A stretch of DNA of 64,000 nt from Kitasatospora sp. Root107 (GCF_001424875.1 NZ_LMCT01000003.1:1411-65410), one strand, 5' to 3'; shown: positions 25,200-35,106, counted from the stretch's first letter. Notes: generated from the sequence alone by a model not told the origin. Translations and numbers: made by a program.

Positions 25200-26687
25200 C
25201 TACTGCTGTTCCGCCCACCACTCGCGCAGCGCCGCCTCCGCCGCCTCGAGCTCCATCGGCCCGTGCTCCAGCCGGAGTTCGAGCAGGTGCTTGTACGCCT
25301 TGCCGACCTGCGGGCCCGGCTTGAGGTCGAGCAGCCGCATGATCTCGTTGCCGTCCAGCGCCGGGCGGATGGCGTCCAGCTGCTCCTGCTCGCGGAGCTC
25401 GGAGATCCGGGTCTCCAGCGAGTCGTACGTCCGGGAGAGGGCGGCGGCCTTCTTCCGGTTGCGGGTGGTGCAGTCGGAGCGGGTGAGCTTGTGCAGCCGC
25501 TCCAGTAGCGGGCCCGCGTCGGTGACGTAGCGACGGACCGCCGAGTCGGTCCACTCCCCGCCGCCGTAGCCGTGGAAGCGCAGGTGCAGCTCGACCAGCC
25601 GCGAGACCTCCTCGGTCAGGTCCTTGGAGTACTTCAGGTCCCGCATCCGCTTGCCGGTCATCTTGGCGCCGACCACCTCGTGGTGGTGGAAGGACACCCG
25701 GCCGTCGGACTCGAACCGCCGGGTCCGCGGCTTGCCGATGTCGTGCAGCAGCGCGGCCAGCCGCAGCACCAGGTCGGGCCCGTCCTGCTCCAGCGCGATG
25801 GCCTGCTCCAGCACGGTCAGCGAGTGCTCGTAGACGTCCTTGTGCCGGTGGTGCTCGTCGCTCTCCAGCCGGAGCGCGGGGAGTTCGGGCAGCACGTGGT
25901 CGGCCAGGCCGGTGTCGACCAGCAGCCGCAGGCCCTTCACCGGGTGCTCGGCGAGCAGCAGCTTGTTGAGCTCGGCCTGCACCCGCTCGGCGGAGACGAT
26001 GGTGATCCGCTCGGCCATCGCGGTCATCGCGGCGACCACCTCGGGAGCGGGCTCGAAGTCCAGCTGGGCGGCGAACCTGGCCGCCCGCATCATCCGCAGC
26101 GGGTCGTCGGAGAAGGACTCCTCGGGCGTGGCGGGGGTGCGCAGCACCCGGGCCTCCAGGTCGTCCAGACCGTGGTGCGGGTCGACGAAGCCGCGGCCCG
26201 GCAGGTCGACGGCCATCGCGTTGACGGTGAAGTCCCGCCGGACCAGGTCCTGTTCGATGGTCTCGCCGTAGGTCACCTCGGGCTTGCGCGACGTGCGGTC
26301 GTACGCCTCGCTGCGGTAGGTGGTGATCTCGATCAGGAACGAGCCGTCCACGGTGTCCTTGCGAGCGCCGACGGTGCCGAAGGCGATGCCGACGTCCCAG
26401 ACCGCGTCCGCCCAGCCCTTCACCAGCTTGAGCACCTGCTCGGGGCGGGCGTCGGTGGTGAAGTCGAGGTCGTTGCCGAGCCGGCCGAGCAGCGCGTCCC
26501 GGACCGAGCCGCCGACCAGGGCCAGCCGGTGCCCGGCGGCCTGGAACCGCTCGGCGATCTCGTCCGCCACCGGGGAGACCCGGAGCAGTTCTTGCAGGCC
26601 GAGGGCCTGCGCCTCGCTCAGCCCTGGGGCGGCGGCACGGGCGTCGGTGCTGGACGGACTGGCGCTGGACTCATTGACAGTGGACAC
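25200..26687 (-). CDS. cca: CCA tRNA nucleotidyltransferase
   Basis: The 495-residue protein completes tRNA 3' ends. The nucleotidyltransferase head has LALVGGSVRDALLGR and NDLDFTT (catalytic DxD) near residues 55-75, with the RRDFTVNAMA motif and SDDPLRMMRAARFAAQL further on. An HD domain follows near residue 300 (LAALLHDIGKP and HHHEVVG), as in the long actinobacterial enzymes often labelled PcnA. This activity is relevant here because the tRNA-Ala gene in this window does not encode CCA. The GTG at 26687 is the first start; no strong ribosome binding site is seen. It diverges from the DUF6049 gene across 202 bases in which no further feature was recognised. Confidence 0.93.
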   Translation of the reverse strand: MSTVNESSASPSSTDARAAAPGLSEAQALGLQELLRVSPVADEIAERFQAAGHRLALVGGSVRDALLGRLGNDLDFTTDARPEQVLKLVKGWADAVWDVGIAFGTVGARKDTVDGSFLIEITTYRSEAYDRTSRKPEVTYGETIEQDLVRRDFTVNAMAVDLPGRGFVDPHHGLDDLEARVLRTPATPEESFSDDPLRMMRAARFAAQLDFEPAPEVVAAMTAMAERITIVSAERVQAELNKLLLAEHPVKGLRLLVDTGLADHVLPELPALRLESDEHHRHKDVYEHSLTVLEQAIALEQDGPDLVLRLAALLHDIGKPRTRRFESDGRVSFHHHEVVGAKMTGKRMRDLKYSKDLTEEVSRLVELHLRFHGYGGGEWTDSAVRRYVTDAGPLLERLHKLTRSDCTTRNRKKAAALSRTYDSLETRISELREQEQLDAIRPALDGNEIMRLLDLKPGPQVGKAYKHLLELRLEHGPMELEAAEAALREWWAEQQ

Positions 26688-26889
26688 GGCTCACAAGGGT
26701 ACGTGCCCACCCCGCCCCGCCGTCGCCAGGTTTTCCGCCGGTCAGCCCCCAACCCGCAACACCACCGGACCACCGGCCTCGTTACCATGCCGGTGGAGAG
26801 ATCCCGGCCCGGGCCGTCGGCCGCCGCTGTGGGTCCCCGTCCAGGACTGAATTCAGTTCCAACCCGATCCAGAACGGCGAGGTCGAAGC

Positions 26890-29193
26890 GTGGTTGAGCC
26901 GGTACGGCAGTCGGGTCCGCGTACGGTGGCCCGCACCCGAACGGGCCGGGTGGCCAGACAGCTCTCCGGCCTGCTGGCATTCGGCGCCGTCCTGGTCCCC
27001 GGCGTGCTGCCGGCCGCGGCCGCACCGGTCGGCTTCGTCGCCGCCTCCCCGGAGTACCCGGCCACCGTCGCCGTCGACTCGGTCGCGCCCAAGGGGTGGG
27101 CAGCGGCGGGCGACACCGTGACGGTCAACGGCGTGGTCACCAACTCCGGTTCGGCCGCGCTGAAGGACGTCACCGTGAGCATCCGGCAGCAGTCGGCCTC
27201 CGGCCGGACGCTGGCCAGCCGCAGCAGCCTCGACCAGCTCGTCCGGCGCGGTGAGCCGGCCGGCGCGGACGGCACCCCGGTCGCGGCGAGCCGGAAGGGC
27301 CTGGGCACGCTGGCGGCGGGCCAGAGCAGTCCCTACACCGTCCAGGTGTCGGTCGCCGATCTCAAGGTCGGCAAGGGCGGGGTGTACGAGCTGGCGGTGG
27401 ACGTGGCCGGCGTCACCCCGGACGACGAGGACCCGCACACCCTCGGCATCGCCCGGACCTTCCTCCCGTACAGGAGCGAGGCGATCGCCCACCCGACCCA
27501 GCTCGCGGTGGTCTGGCCGATCACCCACACGCCCGAGCTGGTGGCCCAGACCATGCAGGACAACGACCCGGTGCCGGTGCTGCGGGACGACAGCCTGGCC
27601 ACCGAGCTGGCCCCGGGCGGGCGGCTCGGACAGCTGGTGCAGACCGGCGGTCAGCTGCCCGGGCTGACCTGGGTGATCGACCCCGACCTGCTGGACACCG
27701 TGTTCGCGATGACCAAGCCGTACCGGGTCCAGAAGCCGAACACCGCCGGGGAGCCCGCCAAGGAGAGCAACACCGTCCCCGGCACCGGCAAGGACGCCGC
27801 CACGGAGTGGCTCAAGCAGCTCCGCACCGCAGTGGCCGGAGCGGGCAGCCAGGTGGTCGCGCTGCCGTACGCCGACCCGGACCTGGCCTCGATCGCCCAC
27901 AACGGCGCGGGCCTGAACGGAATGGCCGACGCGCTCCGCAAGGCCGGGACGGCCGGTGAGGTGACGGCCGAGGGCCGGCTGTCCACCGATGCCCGGGCCG
28001 ACGTCGCCTGGCCCTACCAGGGCTACCTGGACCAGCAGATCGCCGCCACCGCCCTGGCCGCCGGGGAGAACCTGGTGCTGACCAGCAGTGCGAGCCTGCC
28101 GGACACCTCGATGAACTACACGCCGAGCGCCGCCCGGCCGATCGGCAACGGGCAGACCGCCGTGGTCGCCGACTCCACCGTCTCCGACCTGTTCCAGCCC
28201 GACCTGTCCTCCCCGCAGGCCCGGAGCGCGGCCGTCCAGCGCTTCCTGGCCGAGACCATGGTGATCAACCGTCAGCTGCCGGAGACCCCGCGCACCCTGC
28301 TGGTGCTGCCGCCCCGCAACCTCACCACCGGCTCCGCCGGTGCGCTGGCCGAGGCGGTCACCCAGGCCCAGCAGGGTGGCTGGGCCAAGCTGGTGAACCT
28401 CCAGACCGTGGCCACCGCTCCGGCCGATCCGGACGCCAATACCACCGTCCCCGGCCCGGCCGACTACCCGCAGCGGCTGCGCGCGAGCGAGCTGTCCGCC
28501 GCGACGCTCGGTCAGGTGATGGACATCCAGGGCAAGCTGGACCAGCTGCTCTTCATCCTCACCCAGCCCCAGCGGGTGCGCGGCCCGTTCAGCGCCGCCA
28601 TGGTCCGCTCGATGTCCACCGCCTGGCGGGACCAGAGCGCGGAGGGCAGCTCGTACCGGAAGGGCGTGCAGGACTACCTGGTCAGTCTGATCGGCGCGGT
28701 CAAGCTCACCCCCAAGAGCACGGTCACCCTCGCAGGTGACACCGGCACCGTCCTGGTCAGCGTGAAGAACGACCTCAACCAGGCGGTCGGCAACCTCCGG
28801 GTCAAGCTGAGCTCCAGTCAGCCGAACCGGGTCAACGTGGGCCTCCAGAAGGACGTGCTGCTGGAGGCCGTCACCAGCCAGACCCTGCACTTCCCGGCCA
28901 GCGCCCGGAACAACGGCAAGGTGCAGATGACCGCCCAGCTGATGACCACCGGCACCCACGAGGAGGCGTACGGCAAACCGGTCGTCTTCACGGTCGAGGT
29001 CACCTCGGTCACCTCCGGCGTGCTGTACGCGATCGGCGGCGGCGTGCTCCTGATACTGCTGGCCGCCGTCCGGTTCACCCTCCAGCGGCGCAAGCGGGCT
29101 GCGGAGCCCGACGAGGAGGAGGGAGGCGCGGCGCAGGAGTCCGGCGCAGATGCCGAGGAACACGCCCCCGGTGATGAGAAGGTGGGGCACTGA
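26890..29193 (+). CDS. DUF6049-family secreted, membrane-anchored protein
   Basis: The 767-residue protein has an N-terminal signal sequence (QLSGLLAFGAVLVPGVLPAAAAP, in part: hydrophobic core about 20-40), a large external region, and one membrane helix near the C terminus (VLYAIGGGVLLILLAAV, about 713-732) followed by a charged cytoplasmic tail. The fold suggests Ig-like and hydrolase-like parts but no catalytic motif was recognised. It lies directly upstream of murJ and the pseudokinase, the same order as in other actinobacteria, which suggests a role in cell-wall export or its control. The GTG start follows GAGG at 26880-26883. Confidence 0.78.
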   Translation: MVEPVRQSGPRTVARTRTGRVARQLSGLLAFGAVLVPGVLPAAAAPVGFVAASPEYPATVAVDSVAPKGWAAAGDTVTVNGVVTNSGSAALKDVTVSIRQQSASGRTLASRSSLDQLVRRGEPAGADGTPVAASRKGLGTLAAGQSSPYTVQVSVADLKVGKGGVYELAVDVAGVTPDDEDPHTLGIARTFLPYRSEAIAHPTQLAVVWPITHTPELVAQTMQDNDPVPVLRDDSLATELAPGGRLGQLVQTGGQLPGLTWVIDPDLLDTVFAMTKPYRVQKPNTAGEPAKESNTVPGTGKDAATEWLKQLRTAVAGAGSQVVALPYADPDLASIAHNGAGLNGMADALRKAGTAGEVTAEGRLSTDARADVAWPYQGYLDQQIAATALAAGENLVLTSSASLPDTSMNYTPSAARPIGNGQTAVVADSTVSDLFQPDLSSPQARSAAVQRFLAETMVINRQLPETPRTLLVLPPRNLTTGSAGALAEAVTQAQQGGWAKLVNLQTVATAPADPDANTTVPGPADYPQRLRASELSAATLGQVMDIQGKLDQLLFILTQPQRVRGPFSAAMVRSMSTAWRDQSAEGSSYRKGVQDYLVSLIGAVKLTPKSTVTLAGDTGTVLVSVKNDLNQAVGNLRVKLSSSQPNRVNVGLQKDVLLEAVTSQTLHFPASARNNGKVQMTAQLMTTGTHEEAYGKPVVFTVEVTSVTSGVLYAIGGGVLLILLAAVRFTLQRRKRAAEPDEEEGGAAQESGADAEEHAPGDEKVGH

Positions 29194-29238
29194 GGCGGCC
29201 CCTTCCGGGCAGCCGTACCCGAGCATCGATGAGGTGGC

Positions 29239-31425
29239 ATGAGCGGGCCGCGCGAGGAGCGAGCACAGGGTCGTGAGCAGAGTCGCGCCGCCACGGGCCA
29301 GGACGGTGCGGCCGAGCAGCCCGCCGACTGGTACCTGACGGACACCTACGCCCAGGACCCGTACGCCGCCGACCCGTTCCCGAACGAGGCCGGGGCCGAC
29401 CCGTACGGGCTGCGGACCCCGGCGCTGCCGCAGCAGCAGGCCACCCAGGACGACCCGCAGACCCTCCAGCTGCTCCAGCCCTCGCACCACGAGCCCGAGG
29501 CCGGTCTGACCGCGCCCACCCCGCGCTGGCCGGCCGTGGCCGCCGACGCACCGTCAGGGGATACCGGCGCGGGCGGCCCACGGCACTCCGAGAGCACCGA
29601 GTACGTCGGCGTGGACACCCTGCTGGCGAAGGCCGAGGAACCCCGCCCCTTCGTCCCGCCGATCGAGTTCGACCCCCCGCTCTCCGAGGCGGAGACATCC
29701 GGCCCCGAGCTGCCGCCCGAGCCGGAGCCGGAGCCGGCGGCGGACCACCGGCCGGAGTCGTCCGGTGGCGGAAAGATCAGCAGTCTGGTGAACTCCAGCG
29801 CGATCATGGCCGCCGGCACCCTGGTCTCCCGGGGCACCGGATTCCTGCGCACCATGGTGATCGCCGCCGCGATCGGCGTCGGCACCATGGGCGACTCGTA
29901 CAACGCCGCCAACACGCTGCCCACCCTGCTCTACATCCTGATCGGCGGCGGCGCGCTGAACGCGGTGTTCGTCCCCCAGCTGGTCCGCGCGATGAAGCAG
30001 GACGAGGACGGCGGCACCGCCTACGCCAACCGGCTGCTCACCCTGGTGATGGCCGGCCTGGCCGGGGTCGTCTTCCTCGCCGTGCTGGGCGCACCGCTGC
30101 TGGTCCAGCTGATCTCGCACTCGCTGATGCGGGACCAGGCGAGCGCCGACACCACGGTGGCGCTGGCCCGGTACTGCCTGCCGACCATCTTCTTCATGGG
30201 CATCCATGTGGTGATGGGTCAGATCCTGAACGCCCGGGGCCGGTTCGGCGCGATGATGTGGACCCCGGTCCTCAACAACATCGTGGTGATCTTCACCTTC
30301 GGGATGTACATCTGGGTCTTCGGCGCCTTCCAGCGCACCGAGGTCACCCCCGCCACCATCTCCCCCGAGGGCATCCGGCTGCTCGGCCTGGGCACCCTGC
30401 TCGGCCTGGCCGTCCAGGCGCTCTCGATGATCCCCTACCTGCGGGCCGCCGACTTCCACTTCAGGCCGCGCTTCGACTGGCGCGGCCACGGCCTCGGCAA
30501 GGCCGCCCGGCTGGCCAAGTGGACCTTCCTGTTCGTGCTCGCCAACCAGGCCGGCTTCCTGGTGATCACCCAGCTCGCCACCGCGGCCGGCGCCGCCGCC
30601 GAGAAGACCGGGCACCTCGGGGTCGGCCTGGCCGCCTACTCCAACGCCCTGCTGATCTGGCAGCTCCCGATGGCCGTGATCACCGTCTCGGTGATGAGCG
30701 CGGTGCTCCCCCGGCTCTCCCGCTCGGCGGCCGACGGCGACGCCGGCGCGGTCCGGGACGACCTCTCGTACGGGCTGCGCACCTCGGCGGTGGCGATCGT
30801 GCCCGCCGCCTTCCTGTTCCTCGCGCTCGGCCCGGTGATCGGCAGCGCGATCTACGGCCTGGGCAACGGCGGCGCGGTCGCGCACAGCACCACGGCGGTC
30901 GGCTACATGCTCTCGGCCTTCGCGCTGGGCCTGATCCCGTACTCCGTCCAGTACGTGCTGCTGCGCGGCTTCTACGCCTACGAGGACACCCGGACGCCGT
31001 TCTCCAACACGCTCTGGGTGGCCCTCTGCCAGGCCGCCACGGCAGTGCTCTGCTGGTTCGTGCTGCCCGCCCAGTGGGCGGTCACCGGGATGGCCTTCGG
31101 CTACGGCCTCTCCTACGCGGTCGGCGTCGCGGTCGCGGTGCCCAAGCTCAAGGCGAAGATCGGCGGTCTGGACACCGGCCGGATCGCCAAGACCTACATC
31201 CGGCTGGCGATCGCCTCGCTGCCCGCCGCCGTCCTCGGCCTGGCTGCCAGTCTGCTGCTGAACGACCTGCTCACCGGCCTGCTCGGTGACTGGGCGGGCG
31301 CGGTGGTCACGGTCCTGCTGGCGGGCGGACTGCAGCTCACGGTGTTCGCACTGGTCGCCCGCCGGATGCGGATCGAGGAGCTGAACGCGATGATCGGTAT
31401 GGTGCGTAGCCGACTCGGCCGCTGA
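29239..31425 (+). CDS. murJ: Lipid II flippase MurJ
   Basis: The 728-residue protein has about 14 membrane helices of the MVF/MurJ (MviN) family, beginning near residue 180 (SAIMAAGTLVSRGTGFLRTM). It flips lipid II to the outer face of the membrane. The first 175 residues are a disordered, acidic, Pro-rich cytoplasmic extension common in streptomycetes. In Mycobacterium the equivalent protein is fused to a pseudokinase; here that part is a separate gene starting 221 bases downstream. The ATG at 29239 follows GAGGTGG. Confidence 0.93.
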   Translation: MSGPREERAQGREQSRAATGQDGAAEQPADWYLTDTYAQDPYAADPFPNEAGADPYGLRTPALPQQQATQDDPQTLQLLQPSHHEPEAGLTAPTPRWPAVAADAPSGDTGAGGPRHSESTEYVGVDTLLAKAEEPRPFVPPIEFDPPLSEAETSGPELPPEPEPEPAADHRPESSGGGKISSLVNSSAIMAAGTLVSRGTGFLRTMVIAAAIGVGTMGDSYNAANTLPTLLYILIGGGALNAVFVPQLVRAMKQDEDGGTAYANRLLTLVMAGLAGVVFLAVLGAPLLVQLISHSLMRDQASADTTVALARYCLPTIFFMGIHVVMGQILNARGRFGAMMWTPVLNNIVVIFTFGMYIWVFGAFQRTEVTPATISPEGIRLLGLGTLLGLAVQALSMIPYLRAADFHFRPRFDWRGHGLGKAARLAKWTFLFVLANQAGFLVITQLATAAGAAAEKTGHLGVGLAAYSNALLIWQLPMAVITVSVMSAVLPRLSRSAADGDAGAVRDDLSYGLRTSAVAIVPAAFLFLALGPVIGSAIYGLGNGGAVAHSTTAVGYMLSAFALGLIPYSVQYVLLRGFYAYEDTRTPFSNTLWVALCQAATAVLCWFVLPAQWAVTGMAFGYGLSYAVGVAVAVPKLKAKIGGLDTGRIAKTYIRLAIASLPAAVLGLAASLLLNDLLTGLLGDWAGAVVTVLLAGGLQLTVFALVARRMRIEELNAMIGMVRSRLGR

Positions 31426-31645
31426 CCGGGCGTCAGCCGGGATCTTCCGCTCCCTCAGTCCGGGTGCCACCGCCCGGAGTCGGGCCGGACGGTCGCAACC
31501 GGAACGCAACCAGCCGGACCGCCCAACGGTCGTAGCAGGGGAGGAAGAGTGGGCACAATTGTCCTGGCACGCTGCCGCCCCCAGGGGCCGGGCGGACGGC
31601 CGGTTTTCCGGGACCCGGGGCGACACAAGGGGAGGCAGGACAACG

Positions 31646-33508
31646 GTGGCTGATGGCACCAAGGCGGTTGTCGGCACGTCCGTAGCGGACGACGAGACGG
31701 CACCGGCCACCACAGCCGGGGAGACCCCGGCCGACGAACCGACGGCGGAGAGCTCCGCCGAGGCCACCGCCCCCCTGTCGGCCGCCGAGATCGCCGCGGA
31801 GCTCACCGGCCGGCCGCCGAAGTCCGGCCCGGCCGCCGAGGTCGCCGACACCGCTGAGGCCGCCGATACCGCGCCGACAGAGCAGGACGAGCAGGCCGAG
31901 GACGAGACGGAGTTCGACCCGGCCGCCACCCTGGACCAGCCGACCGGCGAGCTCCCGCTGCTCCGCCCCGCCCCCGACCGGCACAGCGGCGACCGGATCG
32001 CCGACCGCTACCGGCTGGAGGAGTGCATCACCCAGTCCGAGTTCTTCAGCAGCTGGCGCGCGGTGGACGAGAAGCTCCGCCGCGCGGTCGGCGTCCACCT
32101 GCTCGCCGCCGGACACCAGCGCGCCCGGGGCGTGCTGGCCGCCGCCAAGTCCGCCGCCCTGCTCGGCGACCTGCGCTTCGTCCAGGTGCTCGACGCGGTC
32201 CAGGAGGGCGACCACGTCTACGTGATCCGGGAGTGGCTGCCCGGCGCCGCCGACCTGGCCCAACTGCTCGCCGACGGACCGCTGGAGCCGTACGACGCGT
32301 ACCAGATGGTCCGTCAGGTCGCCGAGGCGATCGCGGCGGCCCACAAGCGCGGCCAGGCCCACCTGCGGCTCACCCCGAGGTGCGTGCTGCGCACCGAGAG
32401 CGGGCAGTACCGGATCAACGGCATCGCGGTGGACGCCGCGCTGCGCGGGCTGCCGGACGACGACGCCGCGCTCACCGACACCCGGGCGATCGGCGCACTG
32501 CTGTACGCGGCGCTGACCCACCGCTGGCCCTACCCGGAGGACCGGTACGACCTGCAGGGGCTGCCCAAGGGCCTCGGCTGCGTCCCGCCGGACCAGGTCA
32601 GGGCGGGCGTGCACAAGGGCCTGGCCGAGATCGCCGCCCGGGCCCTGTGCGAGCAGCCGCCGCACCACCAGGACCCGATCACCACGCCGGAGGAACTGGC
32701 CAGGGCCATCGCGCTGATGCCGAAGATCCGGCAGCCCGAGCCGCCCCCGCCACCGGCCTTCACCCCGCCGCCCCGACCACCGCGGCCGCAGCAGCACCGC
32801 CCGCAGATCCGGCTCGCCGACGGCCCGGCCCCGATGGGCACCCCGGCGACCGCTGCCCGGCCGAGCCGCCCCCGGCTGCGCAGGCTGGTCCGGGTGACCG
32901 CCTCGCTGGTCGCCCTGGCCGCGATCGGGGTGGCCTCCTGGCAGCTCGTCAGCAATCTCCACCTGCACGACAGCAACAGCGTCGACGGGCAACCGCCGCC
33001 GCCCGGCCAGAGCGCCCCGGCCTCCCCCGGCACCGTCGTCGCCAAGCCGGTCACGATCGCCGGAGCCATCCCGTTCAACGCACTCGGCGACGACAAGGAC
33101 CAGCACCTCATCGAGGCCCCGCTGGCCTTCGACGGCAACCCGGCCACCGGCTGGCAGACCTCGGGCTACGAGGACAACCTGGGCGGCGACTACCGCCCCG
33201 GTACCGGGCTGCTGATCGACCTCGGCTCGGTCCAGCAGGTCGGCTCGGTCGAGGTCCAGCTCGGCGGTCCCAGCACGGTCCAGCTCCGGGCCACGTCCAA
33301 GGACACCCTGACCGCTCCCCCGGCCACCAAGGCGGGCCTGGACAGCCTGAGCGCACCGGCCGCTCAGGGCACCGGCACCACGGTGCAGCTGACGCCCGCC
33401 CAACCACTCACCACCCGCTACCTCTTGATCTGGCTGACCAGCGTCCCCAAGGATGGCTCCGACGGGAAGTACCGCGGCAAGATCGCCGAGGTGAAGGTCA
33501 CCAGCTGA
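31646..33508 (+). CDS. MurJ-associated pseudokinase with extracytoplasmic discoidin-like domain
   Basis: The 620-residue protein has an acidic disordered N terminus (1-115), a protein-kinase-like domain (about 118-350), a Pro-rich linker, one membrane helix (about 420-437, SLVALAAIGVASWQLVS) and an external domain (about 460-620) resembling a galactose-binding/discoidin fold. The kinase-like part lacks the glycine-rich loop and the VAIK lysine (VGVHLL instead), has HLRLTPR where HRDLKPN is expected, and has no DFG. It is therefore a pseudokinase, like the C-terminal part of mycobacterial MviN, which binds the FhaA FHA protein. The GTG at 31646 follows GGGGAGGCAGG. Confidence 0.8.
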   Translation: MADGTKAVVGTSVADDETAPATTAGETPADEPTAESSAEATAPLSAAEIAAELTGRPPKSGPAAEVADTAEAADTAPTEQDEQAEDETEFDPAATLDQPTGELPLLRPAPDRHSGDRIADRYRLEECITQSEFFSSWRAVDEKLRRAVGVHLLAAGHQRARGVLAAAKSAALLGDLRFVQVLDAVQEGDHVYVIREWLPGAADLAQLLADGPLEPYDAYQMVRQVAEAIAAAHKRGQAHLRLTPRCVLRTESGQYRINGIAVDAALRGLPDDDAALTDTRAIGALLYAALTHRWPYPEDRYDLQGLPKGLGCVPPDQVRAGVHKGLAEIAARALCEQPPHHQDPITTPEELARAIALMPKIRQPEPPPPPAFTPPPRPPRPQQHRPQIRLADGPAPMGTPATAARPSRPRLRRLVRVTASLVALAAIGVASWQLVSNLHLHDSNSVDGQPPPPGQSAPASPGTVVAKPVTIAGAIPFNALGDDKDQHLIEAPLAFDGNPATGWQTSGYEDNLGGDYRPGTGLLIDLGSVQQVGSVEVQLGGPSTVQLRATSKDTLTAPPATKAGLDSLSAPAAQGTGTTVQLTPAQPLTTRYLLIWLTSVPKDGSDGKYRGKIAEVKVTS

Positions 33509-33524
33509 CGGGGAGGGGGCGGCC

Positions 33525-34244
33525 ATGACGGAACAGATCCCGGACGCCACCCTGCTGGCCCGGCACACCGCCGGCGACCCGGACGCCTTCGGCCTCCTGG
33601 TGCACCGTCACCGGGACCGGCTGTGGGCGGTCGCCCTGCGCACCCTGGGCGACCGCGAGGAGGCCGCCGACGCCCTGCAGGACGCCCTGGTATCGGCCTT
33701 CCGCGCCGCCCATACCTTCCAGGGCCGTTCGGCCGTCACGACCTGGCTGCACCGGATCGTCGTCAACGCCTGCCTGGACCGAGCCCGCCGCGCCGCCAGC
33801 CGTCCGGCCACCCCGCTGGATCATGAGCAGCACCGGCTGGACGCCCTGCTCGGCAGCGCCGAGGCGACCGAGACCCTGGTGGTCCGGGCCGAGCTCCAGC
33901 GCGAGGTGACCGCCGCGCTGGCCGCGCTCCCGGTCGAGCAGCGGGCCGCCCTGGTGCTGGTGGACATGCAGGGGTACGCCGTCGCGGAGGCGGCCGAACT
34001 GCTCGGCGTACCCGTCGGCACGGTGAAGAGCCGGTGCGCCCGGGGGCGGGCCAAACTGCTGCCGCTGGTGCGGCACCTGCGCACCGTTTCACGTGAAACA
34101 CCATCGGAGGCAGCGACTGCCGACGGTGTTTCACGTGAAACCGGCGTACCCGAGAGGACTGCGGGGAACCAGGACGGCTCGCGATCCGTCCCACCACGGC
34201 CACTCCCCGGCCAGGCCCTGAGAGGAGACGTGACACCACGATGA
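33525..34244 (+). CDS. sigM: ECF RNA polymerase sigma factor SigM
   Basis: The 239-residue protein has sigma region 2 (about 20-85, GDPDAFGLLVHRHRDRLWAV, then ALQDALVSAFRAAHTFQGR) and region 4 (about 125-180, YAVAEAAELLGVPVGTVKSR). The name is by gene order: murJ-sigM-anti-sigma-trxB-trxA matches the mycobacterial locus. The C-terminal 55 residues are not sigma-like; their coding sequence contains two parS sites, each read as VSRET, so this tail is probably disordered. It starts 16 bases after the pseudokinase and overlaps the anti-sigma gene by ATGA, so the group is likely one operon. Confidence 0.85.
   Translation: MTEQIPDATLLARHTAGDPDAFGLLVHRHRDRLWAVALRTLGDREEAADALQDALVSAFRAAHTFQGRSAVTTWLHRIVVNACLDRARRAASRPATPLDHEQHRLDALLGSAEATETLVVRAELQREVTAALAALPVEQRAALVLVDMQGYAVAEAAELLGVPVGTVKSRCARGRAKLLPLVRHLRTVSRETPSEAATADGVSRETGVPERTAGNQDGSRSVPPRPLPGQALRGDVTPR
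34086..34099. repeat. parS site 3, inside sigM
   Basis: Perfect GTTTCACGTGAAAC within the 3' part of sigM, read in frame as VSRET. Confidence 0.9.
34128..34141. repeat. parS site 4, inside sigM
   Basis: Perfect GTTTCACGTGAAAC, 42 bases after the previous site and again read as VSRET. Confidence 0.9.
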
Positions 34245-35041
34245 CCCCCTCCTGGACCGAGGCCGGCCACCCCGACGTCGAGCTGCTGGCCGACCTGGCC
34301 GAGGACCTCACCGACCCGGCCGAGCTGCCGCTGCTGCAGGCCCACCTGACCGGCTGCGCGGAGTGCACCGACACCTACGCCGCGCTGGCCGAGGTCCGCG
34401 AACTCCTCGGCGCGGTGGAGGACTTCCCCCCGCTGCCCGCCGAGCTGGCCGATCGGATCGACGCCGCCCTCGCGGTCGAGGCCGCCGTCCCGGTGACCCC
34501 GGCCGCCGACCCGGCCACGCCGCTCACCCGCCGCCGGCCCGGGCCGGCGCGCCGGCTCCGCCGCCGCGGCCGCGCGCTGCTGGCGACGGCGGCCTGTCTC
34601 GCCGCCCTCGGCCTGGGCGGCACCCTGCTCAGCCAGCAGCAGGACTCCTCCAGCACGAACACCACGGCGGCGGGCGCTGCCGCGCCCCGGCAGCAGGACG
34701 TCGCCGCCGGGGCGCAGGTCTTCACCGAGGCCGAACTGGCCGGTCAGATCCACCTGTTGGTCCGGAGCAGTCCGACCCGGCCGAGCGAGCAGGGAGCGGA
34801 CTCCACTCTCAAGGGGCCCTCGCTCGGGGCCGAGTCCGACCCCGAGGCCGGCGCGGCCTCCGCATCGGCGGCGCCCTGCCCGTCGACCGCATCCGGCACG
34901 CCGCTGCTCGCCGTCCCCGGCCGGTTCGGCCCGGACCGGGTCACCGCGCTGGTGTACCCGCTCCCCGGCGGCCGGTTGGACGTCTATCTGGTGACCGCCG
35001 ACTGCCGGGTGCAGCTGCACCGCACCGTCCCCGCCAAGTAG
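34241..35041 (+). CDS. Anti-sigma factor of SigM, zinc-finger type
   Basis: The 266-residue protein has a short zinc-finger-like anti-sigma motif, HLTGCAECTD near residue 36, an N-terminal helical domain to about 90, one membrane helix (LLATAACLAALGLGGTLLS, about 107-125) and an external domain of about 135 residues with two Cys. It probably holds SigM at the membrane until a cell-envelope or redox signal is sensed outside. Its ATG overlaps the sigM stop codon (ATGA). It is followed, 158 bases later, by trxB under its own promoter. Confidence 0.82.
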   Translation: MTPSWTEAGHPDVELLADLAEDLTDPAELPLLQAHLTGCAECTDTYAALAEVRELLGAVEDFPPLPAELADRIDAALAVEAAVPVTPAADPATPLTRRRPGPARRLRRRGRALLATAACLAALGLGGTLLSQQQDSSSTNTTAAGAAAPRQQDVAAGAQVFTEAELAGQIHLLVRSSPTRPSEQGADSTLKGPSLGAESDPEAGAASASAAPCPSTASGTPLLAVPGRFGPDRVTALVYPLPGGRLDVYLVTADCRVQLHRTVPAK

Positions 35042-35106
35042 CCCGTCCCACCGTCACGTGTCCGATCCGGACGACCACTGTGCGGGCGTCGGCTGCAACC
35101 GCACCG

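Noticed and set aside
26782..29490. Open frame of about 900 codons on the minus strand
   Set aside because: Shadow of the DUF6049 gene, which has a signal sequence and membrane helix on the plus strand.
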